Shown: positions 17,239 through 25,802, numbered from the stretch's first letter. The stretch: DNA of 64,000 bases from Bradyrhizobium aeschynomenes (GCF_013178945.1 NZ_JABFDM010000013.1:3724-67723), one strand, 5' to 3'. The notes: generated by a model from the sequence alone, not told the origin. Numbers and translations are program-made.

Positions 17239-18072
17239 ATGTCGGAGCATGCCGATCTCATCGCGACACGATTTGGCGACGGCGGCCCCGATGCCGGCGA
17301 CGTCAACGCGAATGAATTCCTGCGCGGCGTGCTGTCCCGCAAGACGGTCCGTCGCTACAGCGACCGGATGCCGGAGGAGCGGCTGCTCGATCTGCTGGTC
17401 GCCAGCGCGCTGAGCGCCTCGGCCAAGTCGGACTTCCAGCAGGCCTCGGTGATGCGCCTGCGCGATGCCGAGAAACGGGCCGCGATCGGCAAGCTGTTTC
17501 CGAGCATGCCCTGGATCGGAGCGTCGCCGGTCTTCTTCGTTTTTCTCGGCGATGCCCGCCGGCTGCAGCGGATCGGTGAACTGCGCGGCAAGCCCGTCAA
17601 GAACGGCACCCTGGAAGGCTTCTTCAACGCCTCGGTCGACGCGGCGCTGGCGCTGCAGACGATGATCCTGTGCGCGGAGTCGGTTGGTCTCGGAACCTGT
17701 CCGATCAGCGTGATCCGCAACGAGATCGACACGGTCGCCAAGGTGCTGGAACTGCCGGACATGGTGTTCCCGGTCGCCGGGCTGTGCCTGGGCTATCCCG
17801 CCGCGGAGGGGCATGTCAGCCTGCGGCTGCCGCGCAGCGTCACCACGCATCTCGATCGCTACGGCGACGACGCGCTGCCCGCGGCGCTCGACGACTACGA
17901 CCGGCGGCGCCATGCCCGGCACGCGATTCCGAAAGACCAGCAGCGCGGCAATGCCGAGTTCGGCGAGGCCGAGTTCTACGGCTGGTCGGAGGACAAGGCG
18001 CGCCAGGCGGCCAAGGCGGAAGGCGCGGCCTTCCCGCCCTATCTGCGCGCGCACGGCTTCAGCTTCGACTGA
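17239..18072 (+). CDS. Nitroreductase-family FMN oxidoreductase
   Basis: The 277-residue protein (ATG 17239, preceded by AAAAAGGGCGG) has the nitroreductase fold signatures: SRKTVRRYSD (FMN phosphate binding, about residues 32-41), SVDAALALQTMILCAESVGLG and CPISVIRNE. These homodimeric flavoproteins reduce nitro groups, quinones, enones or other activated double bonds with NAD(P)H. It starts the plus-strand operon that continues into an ABC transporter, RidA and DUF1989 genes. Its role in the pathway is unknown; RutE-like reductases in pyrimidine breakdown offer one analogy. Confidence 0.85.
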   Translation: MSEHADLIATRFGDGGPDAGDVNANEFLRGVLSRKTVRRYSDRMPEERLLDLLVASALSASAKSDFQQASVMRLRDAEKRAAIGKLFPSMPWIGASPVFFVFLGDARRLQRIGELRGKPVKNGTLEGFFNASVDAALALQTMILCAESVGLGTCPISVIRNEIDTVAKVLELPDMVFPVAGLCLGYPAAEGHVSLRLPRSVTTHLDRYGDDALPAALDDYDRRRHARHAIPKDQQRGNAEFGEAEFYGWSEDKARQAAKAEGAAFPPYLRAHGFSFD

Positions 18073-18096
18073 TCAGTTCATATGAGGAGATGCGAG

Positions 18097-18951
18097 ATGA
18101 CCAAGCCTTCGTTTCCCCGCCTTCACGTGCCGTCGCGGCGCCTCGCGCTGGCGCTGCTGGCCGCGGCGCTGACCTTGCCGGCTGCGTTCAGCGCCAAGGC
18201 CGGCAGCATGGACGAGATCAAGAAGCGCGGCCTGATCGTCGCCACCGAGGACGATTTCCGTCCCTTCGAATTCGTCAAGGACGGCAAGCCGACCGGCTTC
18301 GACAATGAGCTGATCGAGGATCTGCGCAAATACGCGCCGTTCGAAATCAAGCAGCAGATCCTGCCCTGGACCGGCATCCTGGCCGGCGTCTCCACCGGCA
18401 AGTACGATGTCGCCATCACCGCGGCGATCATCACCAAGGAGCGCAAGAAATCGCTCGACTTCACCAGCCCGATCGCCGACGCGACCCACTATTACGTCAA
18501 GCGCAAGGACGACAAGAGCATCAACGCAATCAAGGATCTCAGCGGCAAGACCGTCGGCGTCCAGGCCGGCAGCGCGCTGCTCGGCCGTCTGCCCGAGCTC
18601 CAGGCCATGCTGGAGAAGGAAGGCGGCAAGCTCGGCAAGGTGGTCGAATACACCTCCTATCCCGAAGCCTATCAGGATCTCGCGCTCGGCCGCGTCGACT
18701 ACGTCGTCAACACCATCATCAACATCAAGGCGCTGGTCGCCGAGAAGCCGAACGTGTTCGCGGTCGGCCAGCCCGTCTCCGGCAAATCCTATCCGGCCTG
18801 GGCGGTCGCCAAGGGCAACACCGAGCTGGTGGAATTCCTGAACGGCTTCATCGCCAAGGAGAAGGAAACCGGCCGCTTCGCGGAGTTGCAGAAGAAGTGG
18901 TTCGGCGAGGCCTTCCCGGATCTGCCGGTCACGTTCGAGCCGGAATTCTGA
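18097..18951 (+). CDS. Polar amino-acid-type ABC transporter substrate-binding protein
   Basis: The 284-residue protein has a signal peptide (cleavage near AFSAKA-G) and an SBP_bac_3 fold: GSMDEIKKRGLIVATEDDF, FEFVKDGKPTGFDNELI, and GKTVGVQAGSALLGRLPE. ATG 18097 has AGGAGA correctly spaced; the upstream ATG 18082 would place the ribosome site inside the gene. The family binds amino acids, opines or small nitrogen compounds. The adjacent permeases and ATPase complete the importer, with DUF1989/RidA enzymes downstream. Confidence 0.9.
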   Translation: MTKPSFPRLHVPSRRLALALLAAALTLPAAFSAKAGSMDEIKKRGLIVATEDDFRPFEFVKDGKPTGFDNELIEDLRKYAPFEIKQQILPWTGILAGVSTGKYDVAITAAIITKERKKSLDFTSPIADATHYYVKRKDDKSINAIKDLSGKTVGVQAGSALLGRLPELQAMLEKEGGKLGKVVEYTSYPEAYQDLALGRVDYVVNTIINIKALVAEKPNVFAVGQPVSGKSYPAWAVAKGNTELVEFLNGFIAKEKETGRFAELQKKWFGEAFPDLPVTFEPEF

Positions 18952-19083
18952 GACCGCGATCGAGGTGCCGCTGATGTGCGGGTGGCGATCGCTACGCGCC
19001 TGTGCCTTTGACGGTGAATTGACCGTCGAGGGCTCGCGGCCCGCTTCGGTGCGCCTGCCGCACACGGCGACGGATGGACGGCG

Positions 19084-19728
19084 ATGAGCGCGGCCGACGT
19101 GCTGGCCATCCTGCAGGGCGCCGTGGTCACGGTGACGCTGTCCTTGATCGGCATCCTGATCGGATTGCCGATCGGACTTGGCCTGGCGCTGCTGCGCTGG
19201 GCCAACGTCCCCGTCATCGCCCGCGTGGTCGCCGTCTACGTCTCGGTGCTGCGCGCGACGCCGCTGGTGACCCTGCTGCTGCTGCTGTTCTTCGCGCTGC
19301 CCAATGTCGGGATCGCGATCGGTCCGGTGTCGGCGGCGATCCTGGCGCTGGTCATGAACACCTCGGCGTTCAACTGCGAGGTCTGGCGCGCCGCGCTGAT
19401 GAACTTCCCGAAAGAGCAGTACGAGGCGGCGCAGTCGGTCGGCATGCATGCGAGCCTGCGCTTTCGCCGCATCGTACTGCCGCAGATCGTGCGCGTCAGC
19501 CTTCCCGGACTCGTCAACGAGATGTCGCTGCTGATCAAGGTCACGCCGGTGCTGGCGGTGGTCGGCGTCGTCGACATCACCCGTGCCGCGGTGCGGATTG
19601 GCGCCGAGACCTACGAGCCGCTGCCGCCGTTCCTGGTGGCGATCGCGATGTATGCGCCGATCGTGTTCGCGCTCGTTTCCCTGCAGCGCTTCATCGAGCG
19701 GCGGCAGCTTGCAGCCGAGGCCGCATGA
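19084..19728 (+). CDS. Polar amino-acid-type ABC permease, first subunit
   Basis: This 214-residue membrane protein is of the HisM/GlnP type with five hydrophobic segments and the conserved cytoplasmic loop EQYEAAQSVGMHASLRFRRI that contacts the ATPase (EAA motif), followed by VLPQIVRVSLPGLVNEM. It follows the binding-protein gene after 132 bp and overlaps the next permease by ATGA. Confidence 0.9.
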   Translation: MSAADVLAILQGAVVTVTLSLIGILIGLPIGLGLALLRWANVPVIARVVAVYVSVLRATPLVTLLLLLFFALPNVGIAIGPVSAAILALVMNTSAFNCEVWRAALMNFPKEQYEAAQSVGMHASLRFRRIVLPQIVRVSLPGLVNEMSLLIKVTPVLAVVGVVDITRAAVRIGAETYEPLPPFLVAIAMYAPIVFALVSLQRFIERRQLAAEAA

Positions 19729-20381
19729 TCCGCGATTTCGCCATCGTCTGGAGCGAGCGCGATCTGCTGCTGAGCGGGCTCGGCAACACCACGATCCTCT
19801 CGGTGCTGTCGGCCATTGCCGGGCTCGTGATCGCCTTCGTTCTGACGCCGGCGTTGATGTCGAAGCGGCGCTGGCTGGCGCTCACGGTGCGGGTGTTCGT
19901 CGACGGCATGCGCTGCGTGCCGTTCCTGCTGTTCGCCTACATCGTCTACTACGGCCTGCCGTCGTTCGGCATCCGGCTCGACAATTGGAGCTCGGGGCTG
20001 GTGGCGCTGACCGTCTATCATGCCGCCTATCTCGCCGAGATCCTGCGCGGCGCCTGGGTGGCGCAGCCGCGCGAGCCGATCGAGGCCGGGGTGGCCTTCG
20101 GCTTCTCGGGGCCGCGTCTGTTCCGGCGCATCATTTTGCCGCCGCTGCTGCTCGCCGCGGGTCCGGTGATCGGCAACCAGATGATCCAGATCGTCAAGGA
20201 CAGCGCCTTCCTCACCATCATTGCGCTGCCCGAGCTGACGCACGCCGCGAGCTCGATCCAGTCGCGCCATTATGTGCCGTTCGCCGCCTTCATCACCGCC
20301 GTGTTCCTCTATTGGGGCCTCTGTCTGGTGATCGAGGCAGGCGTCAGCGGCATCGACCGGCTGGCGTCGGCACGACGCTGA
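19725..20381 (+). CDS. Polar amino-acid-type ABC permease, second subunit
   Basis: The 218-residue protein starts at ATG 19725, overlapping the preceding stop, and reads MIRDFAIVWSERDLLLSGLG. It has multiple membrane segments, the family phrase VFVDGMRCVPFLLFAYIVYYGLP, and the EAA-type loop EPIEAGVAFGFSGPRLFRRI. It forms a heterodimeric channel with the first permease. Confidence 0.9.
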   Translation: MIRDFAIVWSERDLLLSGLGNTTILSVLSAIAGLVIAFVLTPALMSKRRWLALTVRVFVDGMRCVPFLLFAYIVYYGLPSFGIRLDNWSSGLVALTVYHAAYLAEILRGAWVAQPREPIEAGVAFGFSGPRLFRRIILPPLLLAAGPVIGNQMIQIVKDSAFLTIIALPELTHAASSIQSRHYVPFAAFITAVFLYWGLCLVIEAGVSGIDRLASARR

Positions 20382-20393
20382 GGGGAGGCTCGG

Positions 20394-21161
20394 ATGACCA
20401 ACGACATGGCCGTGCTCGACGTCGCCGGCATCTCCAAGCGCTTCGGCGACCTCCAGGTGCTGTCCGACATCAGCTTCACGGTGACGCGCGGCGAGACGGT
20501 CTGCGTGCTCGGCCCGTCCGGCTCCGGCAAGTCGACCTTGCTACGCTGCATCAACTGGCTGGAGCGGCCCGATGCCGGCCAGATCTATCTCAATGGCGAC
20601 CGCATCGGCATCAACAATGGCGGCGTCGTGATGTCCGACCGCGAGCTGTCGCGGGTCCGCACCCGGATCGGCATGGTGTTCCAGCACTTCGCGCTCTGGC
20701 CGCATCTGACCGTGCTTCAGAACCTGATGGAGGCGCCTGTGCAAGTGCAGAGGCGCCCCGCGGCCGAGGTGCGCGAGGAGGCGATGGCGCTGCTCGCCAA
20801 GGTCGGGCTCTCCGACAAGGCCGATGTGTTTCCGGCGCGGCTGTCCGGCGGGCAGAAGCAGCGCGTCGGCATTGCGCGCGCGCTGGCGATGAAGCCCGAT
20901 GTGCTGCTGTTCGACGAGCCGACCAGCGCGCTCGATCCGGAGCTCGTCGGCGAGGTGCTGCTGGTGATGCGCGAGCTCGCCCGCGAGGGCCGCACGATGG
21001 TGATCGTGACCCATGAGATGGGCTTTGCCCGCGACGCCGCCACCCGCATCCTGTTCATGGATCGCGGTCGCGTCGTCGAGACCGGGCCGCCGGAGCGCTT
21101 CTTCGTCAGCCCGGACACCGAGCGCGCGCGCCAGTTCATTCAGCGCTACGCCGCCGGATAG
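20394..21161 (+). CDS. Polar amino-acid-type ABC transporter ATP-binding protein
   Basis: The 255-residue ATPase has Walker A GPSGSGKST, Q-loop FQHFALWPHLT, signature LSGGQKQRVGIARAL, Walker B VLLFDEPTSALDPE and switch IVTHEMGFA. It is the GlnQ/HisP type. GGGAGGC precedes ATG 20394. It completes the importer of the MarR-linked cluster. Confidence 0.95.
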   Translation: MTNDMAVLDVAGISKRFGDLQVLSDISFTVTRGETVCVLGPSGSGKSTLLRCINWLERPDAGQIYLNGDRIGINNGGVVMSDRELSRVRTRIGMVFQHFALWPHLTVLQNLMEAPVQVQRRPAAEVREEAMALLAKVGLSDKADVFPARLSGGQKQRVGIARALAMKPDVLLFDEPTSALDPELVGEVLLVMRELAREGRTMVIVTHEMGFARDAATRILFMDRGRVVETGPPERFFVSPDTERARQFIQRYAAG

Positions 21162-21185
21162 CCAAGAGAACAGCGAGAACACGCC

Positions 21186-21578
21186 ATGGATCCGATCTAT
21201 CATCTGCTTCCCGACGCGCCGAAGCCGGTCACGCCCTACAGCCATGCGGTGCAGGCAGGCCCGTTCCTGTTCGTCACCGGCCAGCTGGCGACCGATCCCG
21301 ATGACGATTCGCTGCCGCTTCCCGACGGCATCGAGGCGCAGACGCGCAAGGTGATGGACAACCTCGCGCGGGTGCTGAAGGGCTGCGGCATGAGCTTTGC
21401 GAATGTCGTGTTCGCCCGCATCTATCTGACCGATTTCAAGCGCGACTACGCGCCGATGAACGCGATCTTCTCCAGCCATTTCGACGACGCGCACCGGCCG
21501 GGCCGGACCACCATCGGCGTCTGCGATCTCGCGCGCGGCGGCATCGTCGAGATCGATATGGTCGCCTATAAGCCCTGA
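21186..21578 (+). CDS. ridA: RidA-family enamine/imine deaminase
   Basis: The 130-residue protein is a YjgF/YER057c/UK114 member: KPVTPYSHAVQAGPFLFVTG at the N-terminus, and VVFARIYLTDFKRDYAPMN, containing the Arg that anchors substrate carboxylates. RidA proteins hydrolyse reactive enamines and imines to ketones and ammonia; RutC plays such a role in pyrimidine breakdown. It lies between the transporter ATPase and DUF1989 genes, implying that the pathway makes an imine-type intermediate. Confidence 0.9.
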   Translation: MDPIYHLLPDAPKPVTPYSHAVQAGPFLFVTGQLATDPDDDSLPLPDGIEAQTRKVMDNLARVLKGCGMSFANVVFARIYLTDFKRDYAPMNAIFSSHFDDAHRPGRTTIGVCDLARGGIVEIDMVAYKP

Positions 21579-21589
21579 GGGAGAGTGCA

Positions 21590-22192
21590 ATGGAACCGAT
21601 CGAGATTCCCGCGCGGCGCGGCAAGGCGGCGTTCGTGGCGGCAGGCCAGATCGTCACCGTGATCAACACCCATGGCGAGCAGGTGGTCGATACCTGGGCG
21701 TTCAACCGTGCCGACCTCTCCGAGTTCATGTCGAACGAGCACACGCGCGCGCATTCGCTGCATCTGGTGCCGCGGCCGGGCGACGTGCTCCGGACCAACA
21801 TGCGCCGGCCGATCCTGACGATGATCGAGGACACTTCGGGCGGCATCCACGACACCCTGATCGCGGCATGCGACCGCTATCGCTACGCGTTTCTCGGGCA
21901 CGAGGGCCATCACGACAATTGCACCGACAATCTGTTCGCCGGCATGGCCGAGCTCGGCCTGACGCCGCCGGAGGTGCCGAGCCCGCTCAACCTCTTCATG
22001 AACATTCCGTGGGACGCCCAGGGCACGCTCGGCTTTGCCGCGCCGCCTCGCCCCGTGCCCGGCGGCCATGTGCGCCTGCGCGCCGAGATGGACCTTGTGA
22101 TCGCGTTCTCGGCCTGTCCGCAGGATATCCTGCCGATCAACGGCAAGGCCGGGAAGCCGGTCGAGGCGCATTTCACGGTGACATCAGCATGA
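21590..22192 (+). CDS. DUF1989 (urea carboxylase-associated) family protein
   Basis: The 200-residue protein shows the DUF1989 core: TGGI-like DTSGGIHDTLIAACDRYRY (about residues 84-102), GHEGHHDNCTDN and PSPLNLFMNIP, with conserved His/Cys residues suited to metal binding. DUF1989 proteins include the carboxyguanidine deiminase subunits and uncharacterised relatives. It follows ridA by 11 bp and overlaps the next DUF1989 gene by ATGA. A deiminase/aminohydrolase role is inferred. Confidence 0.85.
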   Translation: MEPIEIPARRGKAAFVAAGQIVTVINTHGEQVVDTWAFNRADLSEFMSNEHTRAHSLHLVPRPGDVLRTNMRRPILTMIEDTSGGIHDTLIAACDRYRYAFLGHEGHHDNCTDNLFAGMAELGLTPPEVPSPLNLFMNIPWDAQGTLGFAAPPRPVPGGHVRLRAEMDLVIAFSACPQDILPINGKAGKPVEAHFTVTSA

Positions 22193-22998
22193 GCGGAGGA
22201 GGCAAGTCCAAGCGGGCCGCGGCCAACCGCCGCCGCTATGAGGAGCTGCGCGCGGCGGGGCAGGAGCTCAAGCAGTTGCCAGCACCGACGGCGCTCGACG
22301 GTGCGCCGGTCGCGCCGGACGCGATCATCCAGACCGAGCAGGTGCCGCCCGGCTGGCACACGACGGTGCGGCTGGCGCGCGGCGAGGGCCTGCGCATCAT
22401 CGATGATCTCGGGCGCTCGAGCGTGTCGCTGCTGGCGTGGCGGACCGAGGATCCGAGCGAGCGGATCAACTGCGCCGATACGGTGAAGGTGCAGTGGAGC
22501 GCAGCACTGTCGAAGGGCCGGATGATCCTGTCGGACATGGGACGGGTGCTCCTGTCGGTGATCGAGGATACGTCCGGCGCGCATGATCTCCTGGTCGGCG
22601 GCTCGACCGCGGACTCGACGCTCTCGCCCTATGGCGAGGTGATGCGCAACACGCAGGCGAACTTCATCTCCGCGGCCGCCAAGATTGGGCTCGGCCTGCG
22701 CGACATCCCGCCCTGCGTGACCTTCTTTGCGCCGGTGACGACGGATGCGACGGGGCGCTTCGTCTGGCACGCCGCGCGCAAGCGCGCCGGCGATTTCGTC
22801 GATCTGCGTGCCGAGATGAACCTGATCGTCGCGGTCTCCAACTGCGCCCATCCGCTCGACCCGGCGCGGCCGGCCACGACCGCCCCGGTCACGCTGATCC
22901 GCCACCGTCTGCCGCCGCCCGCCGCCGACGACGTCTGCCGCACGGCGTCGCCGGAGGCGCTGCGCGCCTACGCTTTCACCGATCAGCTGTTCGTCTGA
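22189..22998 (+). CDS. DUF1989 protein, urea amidolyase-associated protein 1 / carboxyguanidine deiminase subunit-like
   Basis: This 269-residue protein belongs to the UAAP1 branch: an N-terminal basic KRAAANRRRYEELRAAGQE, then GWHTTVRLARGEGLRIID, and MGRVLLSVIEDTSGAHDLLV in the conserved core. UAAP1/UAAP2 pairs have been shown in guanidine degradation to act as carboxyguanidine deiminase (CgdAB). The partner carboxylase and allophanate hydrolase are absent here. Start ATG 22189 overlaps the previous stop. Confidence 0.82.
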   Translation: MSGGGKSKRAAANRRRYEELRAAGQELKQLPAPTALDGAPVAPDAIIQTEQVPPGWHTTVRLARGEGLRIIDDLGRSSVSLLAWRTEDPSERINCADTVKVQWSAALSKGRMILSDMGRVLLSVIEDTSGAHDLLVGGSTADSTLSPYGEVMRNTQANFISAAAKIGLGLRDIPPCVTFFAPVTTDATGRFVWHAARKRAGDFVDLRAEMNLIVAVSNCAHPLDPARPATTAPVTLIRHRLPPPAADDVCRTASPEALRAYAFTDQLFV

Positions 22999-23010
22999 GG
23001 GAGCGTGATC

Positions 23011-23652
23011 ATGTCATCGACCGACCCGGGCACTCTCGTCTACGCCTTCGACATTCCCGCCGAGCAGCCCTGGTCGCGGGTGCTGAAGAAGGGCCAGACG
23101 CTGCGCATCATCGACAGCGAAGGCGAGCAGGCGGTTGACGCGCTGATGTATGTCGCCGACGATTCCGCCGAGCGCTACAGCGCGCAGGATACGTTGCGTG
23201 TCCAGGGCTCCGCCTATCTCGAGCTCGGCACGCAGCTCATCTCCAACCGCGGCCGGGTGATGGCAAGGATCACCGCCGACACCTGCGGCCGCCACGACAC
23301 CTCCGCGGGCTGCTGTTCCTGCGAGAGCAACGCCGTGCGCTTCGGCGAGGCGACACGCTACCAGCATGCCTGCCGGGAGAACTTCATCCTGGAGCTGTCG
23401 CGACACGGCCTGACCAAGCGCGACATCGTCTCCAACCTCAACTTCTTCATGAACGTGCCGATCGAGCCCACCGGCAATTTCACCGTGCTGGATGGTCCCT
23501 CAGTGCCGGGCAACTATGTCGACGTCACCGCCGAACTGGACGTGCTGTTCGTGATCTCGAACTGTCCGCAGGTCAACAACCCCTGCAATGGTTTCGATCC
23601 GACGCCGATCCGCGTCGAGATCAGGGAGGCGGCTGCGGCTGAGATGTCCTGA
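23011..23652 (+). CDS. DUF1989 protein, urea amidolyase-associated protein 2 / carboxyguanidine deiminase subunit-like
   Basis: The 213-residue protein (ATG 23011, GAGGGAG seven bases upstream; GTG 23005 is an alternative) carries the UAAP2 core DTCGRHDTSAGCCSCESN and NLNFFMNVPIEPTG. The clustered Cys and His residues probably bind zinc. With the preceding UAAP1-like protein it would form a heteromeric deiminase. It is the last gene of the operon; an inverted repeat at 23706-23788 follows. Confidence 0.85.
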   Translation: MSSTDPGTLVYAFDIPAEQPWSRVLKKGQTLRIIDSEGEQAVDALMYVADDSAERYSAQDTLRVQGSAYLELGTQLISNRGRVMARITADTCGRHDTSAGCCSCESNAVRFGEATRYQHACRENFILELSRHGLTKRDIVSNLNFFMNVPIEPTGNFTVLDGPSVPGNYVDVTAELDVLFVISNCPQVNNPCNGFDPTPIRVEIREAAAAEMS

Positions 23653-23705
23653 ACGGCCGTTTCCGAAGTCCTGGCACATTGATCATGGTCACCGGCTGTC
23701 ATCGT

Positions 23706-23788
23706 CCGCGAAAGCGGGCGATCCAGTACGCCGTGACACCTCGGTGAATCTCTTCTGCCGCGGAGTACTGGATGCTCCGCTTTCGCGG
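23706..23788. repeat. Inverted-repeat intergenic element between convergent genes
   Basis: Left arm 23706-23729 and right arm 23765-23788 are inverted 24-mers with 22 matching positions (CCGCGAAAGCGG... against ...CCGCTTTCGCGG). The element occupies the convergent gap between the DUF1989 operon and the amidase and resembles dispersed palindromes of Bradyrhizobium genomes. It could terminate both transcripts. Confidence 0.7.
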
Positions 23789-23887
23789 AGCGTGACCGCA
23801 ATGGAGATGGCGAGACCTCGATCGGGAAGCGACCGGTTCTAACGAACGCTCGTCTAGTTCTGCGGGCGAACCTGATCGCTGTCCGTA

Positions 23888-25288
23888 TCAGATCCCGGGA
23901 TGACGCTTGTGCCAGTCGGTGACGCGCTGAAACGCATCGCCGGCGCGGACCAGGCTGGCCTCGTCGAAATGACGGCCGACGAACTGGAAGCCCACCGGAC
24001 CGCCATTCGCAGCAAAGCCTCCCGGCAAGGTCACGGTCGGACTTCCCGTCATGTCGAACGGGCAGGTGAAACGCAGCAGGCCACCGATCAGCGAAGCGTC
24101 CTCGCCGAGTGTCGCCATCTTGGCGAGGCTCGGCGCAGCAAAGGCCTGCGCCGGAACCGCAAGCAGATCGATGGACTCGAACAACACGCGGACCGCGCCG
24201 CGAAACGCCTCGCGCCGAAGCACGATCTTCTGATAGTCCCTGCCTGATTGTTGCCGGCCGAGATCCAGCAGGCCCGCGAGTCCGGGACCGTACTCGTCCT
24301 TGCGCGCAGGATAGGTGTCCTCGTGCGCGACCGCGGCCTCGATGCCACAAAGCGGGAACCAATCGTCGATGATCGCCTGGGGATCAGGGAATTCGATCTC
24401 CTTGATCTCAGCACCGAGATCGGCCGCCACACGCAGGCCTTCGGCCAGCGCGCCGGCTGCGTCGCTGTCGGTGCCTTCGCTCGTCCAGCGCCTGTCGATC
24501 CCGATCCTCACGCCCCGGAGATTGCCGGAGAGATCGGCGAGATAGTCGGGCACAGGCAGCGGAACCGAGGTCGTGTCCTTGGGATCCTGTCCTGCGATAA
24601 CGCCAAGGATGGCACCGCAGTCGACCGCGCGCCGCGCCATCGGCCCAATGTGATCCAGCGTCGCCGCGAGCTCGTACGCGCCGTAGCGGCTGACACGTCC
24701 CCAGGTCGGCTTGAGTCCGGTGACGCCATTGGCTGCGGATGGGAAGCGGATCGAGCCGCCCGTATCCGTGCCGAGCGAGCCGAAGCAGAGGCCGGCTGCC
24801 GTAGCGGCGCCGGACCCGCTCGAGGATGCGCCGGGCCATAGATCTGCATTCCAGGGATTCTTTGGCGGATCGATCTTCGGATGATGATCGGCGTAAGCGC
24901 CTTCGGTCTGCTGTAGCTTGCCAAGGATGACGGCGCCGGCATCCTTCAGCCGCGCGACCACCGTGGCGTCCTCCGTCGGACGGAAGTCACGATGAATGGT
25001 CATGCCGTGCGCCGCCGGCGCGCCCTTGGCCCAGCACAGATCCTTCACCGCCACCGGCACGCCGTGCAGCGGTCCCCTGATCTTGCCGGAGGCAATCTCT
25101 GTCTCGGCCGCCGCAGCCTCGGCGAGCGCGGAGTCCGCCATCACATAGGCGAAGCTCTTGAGCTTGCCGTCGAGTTGCTCGATCCGCCCGAGCATGGCCT
25201 TGGTCACCTCGACCGGCGACAGCTCCTTGGCCTGGATCTTCCGCCCGATATCGACGAGTCCGAGATAGTGGAGATCTGTTGCTGCCAT
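23888..25288 (-). CDS. Amidase-signature family amidase
   Basis: The 466-residue enzyme has the Ser-cisSer-Lys triad: Lys82 in HGVPVAVKDL, the cis-Ser in PGASSSGSG (about 155-156) and nucleophile Ser179 in GTDTGGSIR. The family hydrolyses amides to carboxylate and ammonia. I chose ATG 25288 because AGAGGAAAG lies just upstream. A terminator-bearing leader or small RNA lies at 25388-25579 upstream on the same strand. It is convergent with the DUF1989 operon; a link to that pathway is possible but not shown. Confidence 0.9.
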   Translation of the reverse strand: MAATDLHYLGLVDIGRKIQAKELSPVEVTKAMLGRIEQLDGKLKSFAYVMADSALAEAAAAETEIASGKIRGPLHGVPVAVKDLCWAKGAPAAHGMTIHRDFRPTEDATVVARLKDAGAVILGKLQQTEGAYADHHPKIDPPKNPWNADLWPGASSSGSGAATAAGLCFGSLGTDTGGSIRFPSAANGVTGLKPTWGRVSRYGAYELAATLDHIGPMARRAVDCGAILGVIAGQDPKDTTSVPLPVPDYLADLSGNLRGVRIGIDRRWTSEGTDSDAAGALAEGLRVAADLGAEIKEIEFPDPQAIIDDWFPLCGIEAAVAHEDTYPARKDEYGPGLAGLLDLGRQQSGRDYQKIVLRREAFRGAVRVLFESIDLLAVPAQAFAAPSLAKMATLGEDASLIGGLLRFTCPFDMTGSPTVTLPGGFAANGGPVGFQFVGRHFDEASLVRAGDAFQRVTDWHKRHPGI

Positions 25289-25387
25289 CGTTCTTTCCTC
25301 TCTCGCGATAAGGTGCACGCTCGCACTCGGACATGCGTTGCCGTTCTGGCCACGCGGACGCATCGGACGCTTCTCAAGCGGCAAACG

Positions 25388-25429
25388 AAAAAAGCCATCC
25401 GTACCTCCCGAATGAGGCAACGAATGGCT
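25388..25429 (-). terminator. Intrinsic terminator upstream of the amidase gene
   Basis: Read on the minus strand, AGCCATTCG (25429-25421) pairs with CGGATGGCT (25401-25393). An inner stem TGCCTC/GGAGGTA has a 4-5 nt loop, and TTTTTT follows. This is a textbook rho-independent terminator, rare at this GC content. It lies 100 bp before the amidase ATG, so it ends a small RNA or attenuates the amidase leader. Confidence 0.75.
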
Positions 25430-25579
25430 TACATGCCGCGTCCATGATTCTCGTCAGGGTCCGTCTTCAAACGAAGCGTCTAATGCAAGGAGCCGGACGA
25501 CGTCGGCCAGATCAGTGCATGCCACGTTCGACGAGGACACCCTTCAAATAAGGTAGATAACTGTCCCTCGCATTGTCAA
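25388..25579 (-). ncRNA. Candidate small RNA or attenuated 5' leader
   Basis: On the minus strand TTGACA (25579-25574) is followed after 17 bases by CTACCT (25556-25551), a plausible alphaproteobacterial promoter. About 155 nt later comes the strong terminator ending at 25388. No convincing gene occupies the interval; a 23-codon frame from ATG 25445 runs through the hairpin. I do not recognise a known riboswitch or RNA family. Either an independent sRNA or a regulatory leader of the amidase fits. Confidence 0.45.
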
Positions 25580-25802
25580 CGAAGGAATCCAATCTGGCCG
25601 CGGTTCTGTGCGAGGACGGCGACATTGTGCCGCTCGCGCGTTAACTGATCATTCCCTGCGTCGAGATGCACGGGATTGAGTTCGCGAAGATGTGCGCAGA
25701 AGGACGTGCGATCGAACTCGGTAGGACAATTGGCGGCGGTCGGTGCCGGCGGCCGGCCAGGGAGGCGCGGCCGCCGTTCCGAGGTATCGATCAGGATAGG
25801 CC

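Larger units (their letters stand above)
25289..25802. other. Gene-free interval upstream of the amidase
   Basis: This 514-bp gap lies between the amidase start and the end of the small secreted protein gene. It contains the candidate RNA at 25388-25579. The remainder (25590-25802) has an open minus frame of 78 codons (25576-25812) that I do not recognise and do not call a gene. Confidence 0.5.

Noticed and set aside
21590..23652. Urea carboxylase pathway
   Set aside because: Only associated-protein homologues are present; no biotin carboxylase or allophanate hydrolase gene is in the window.
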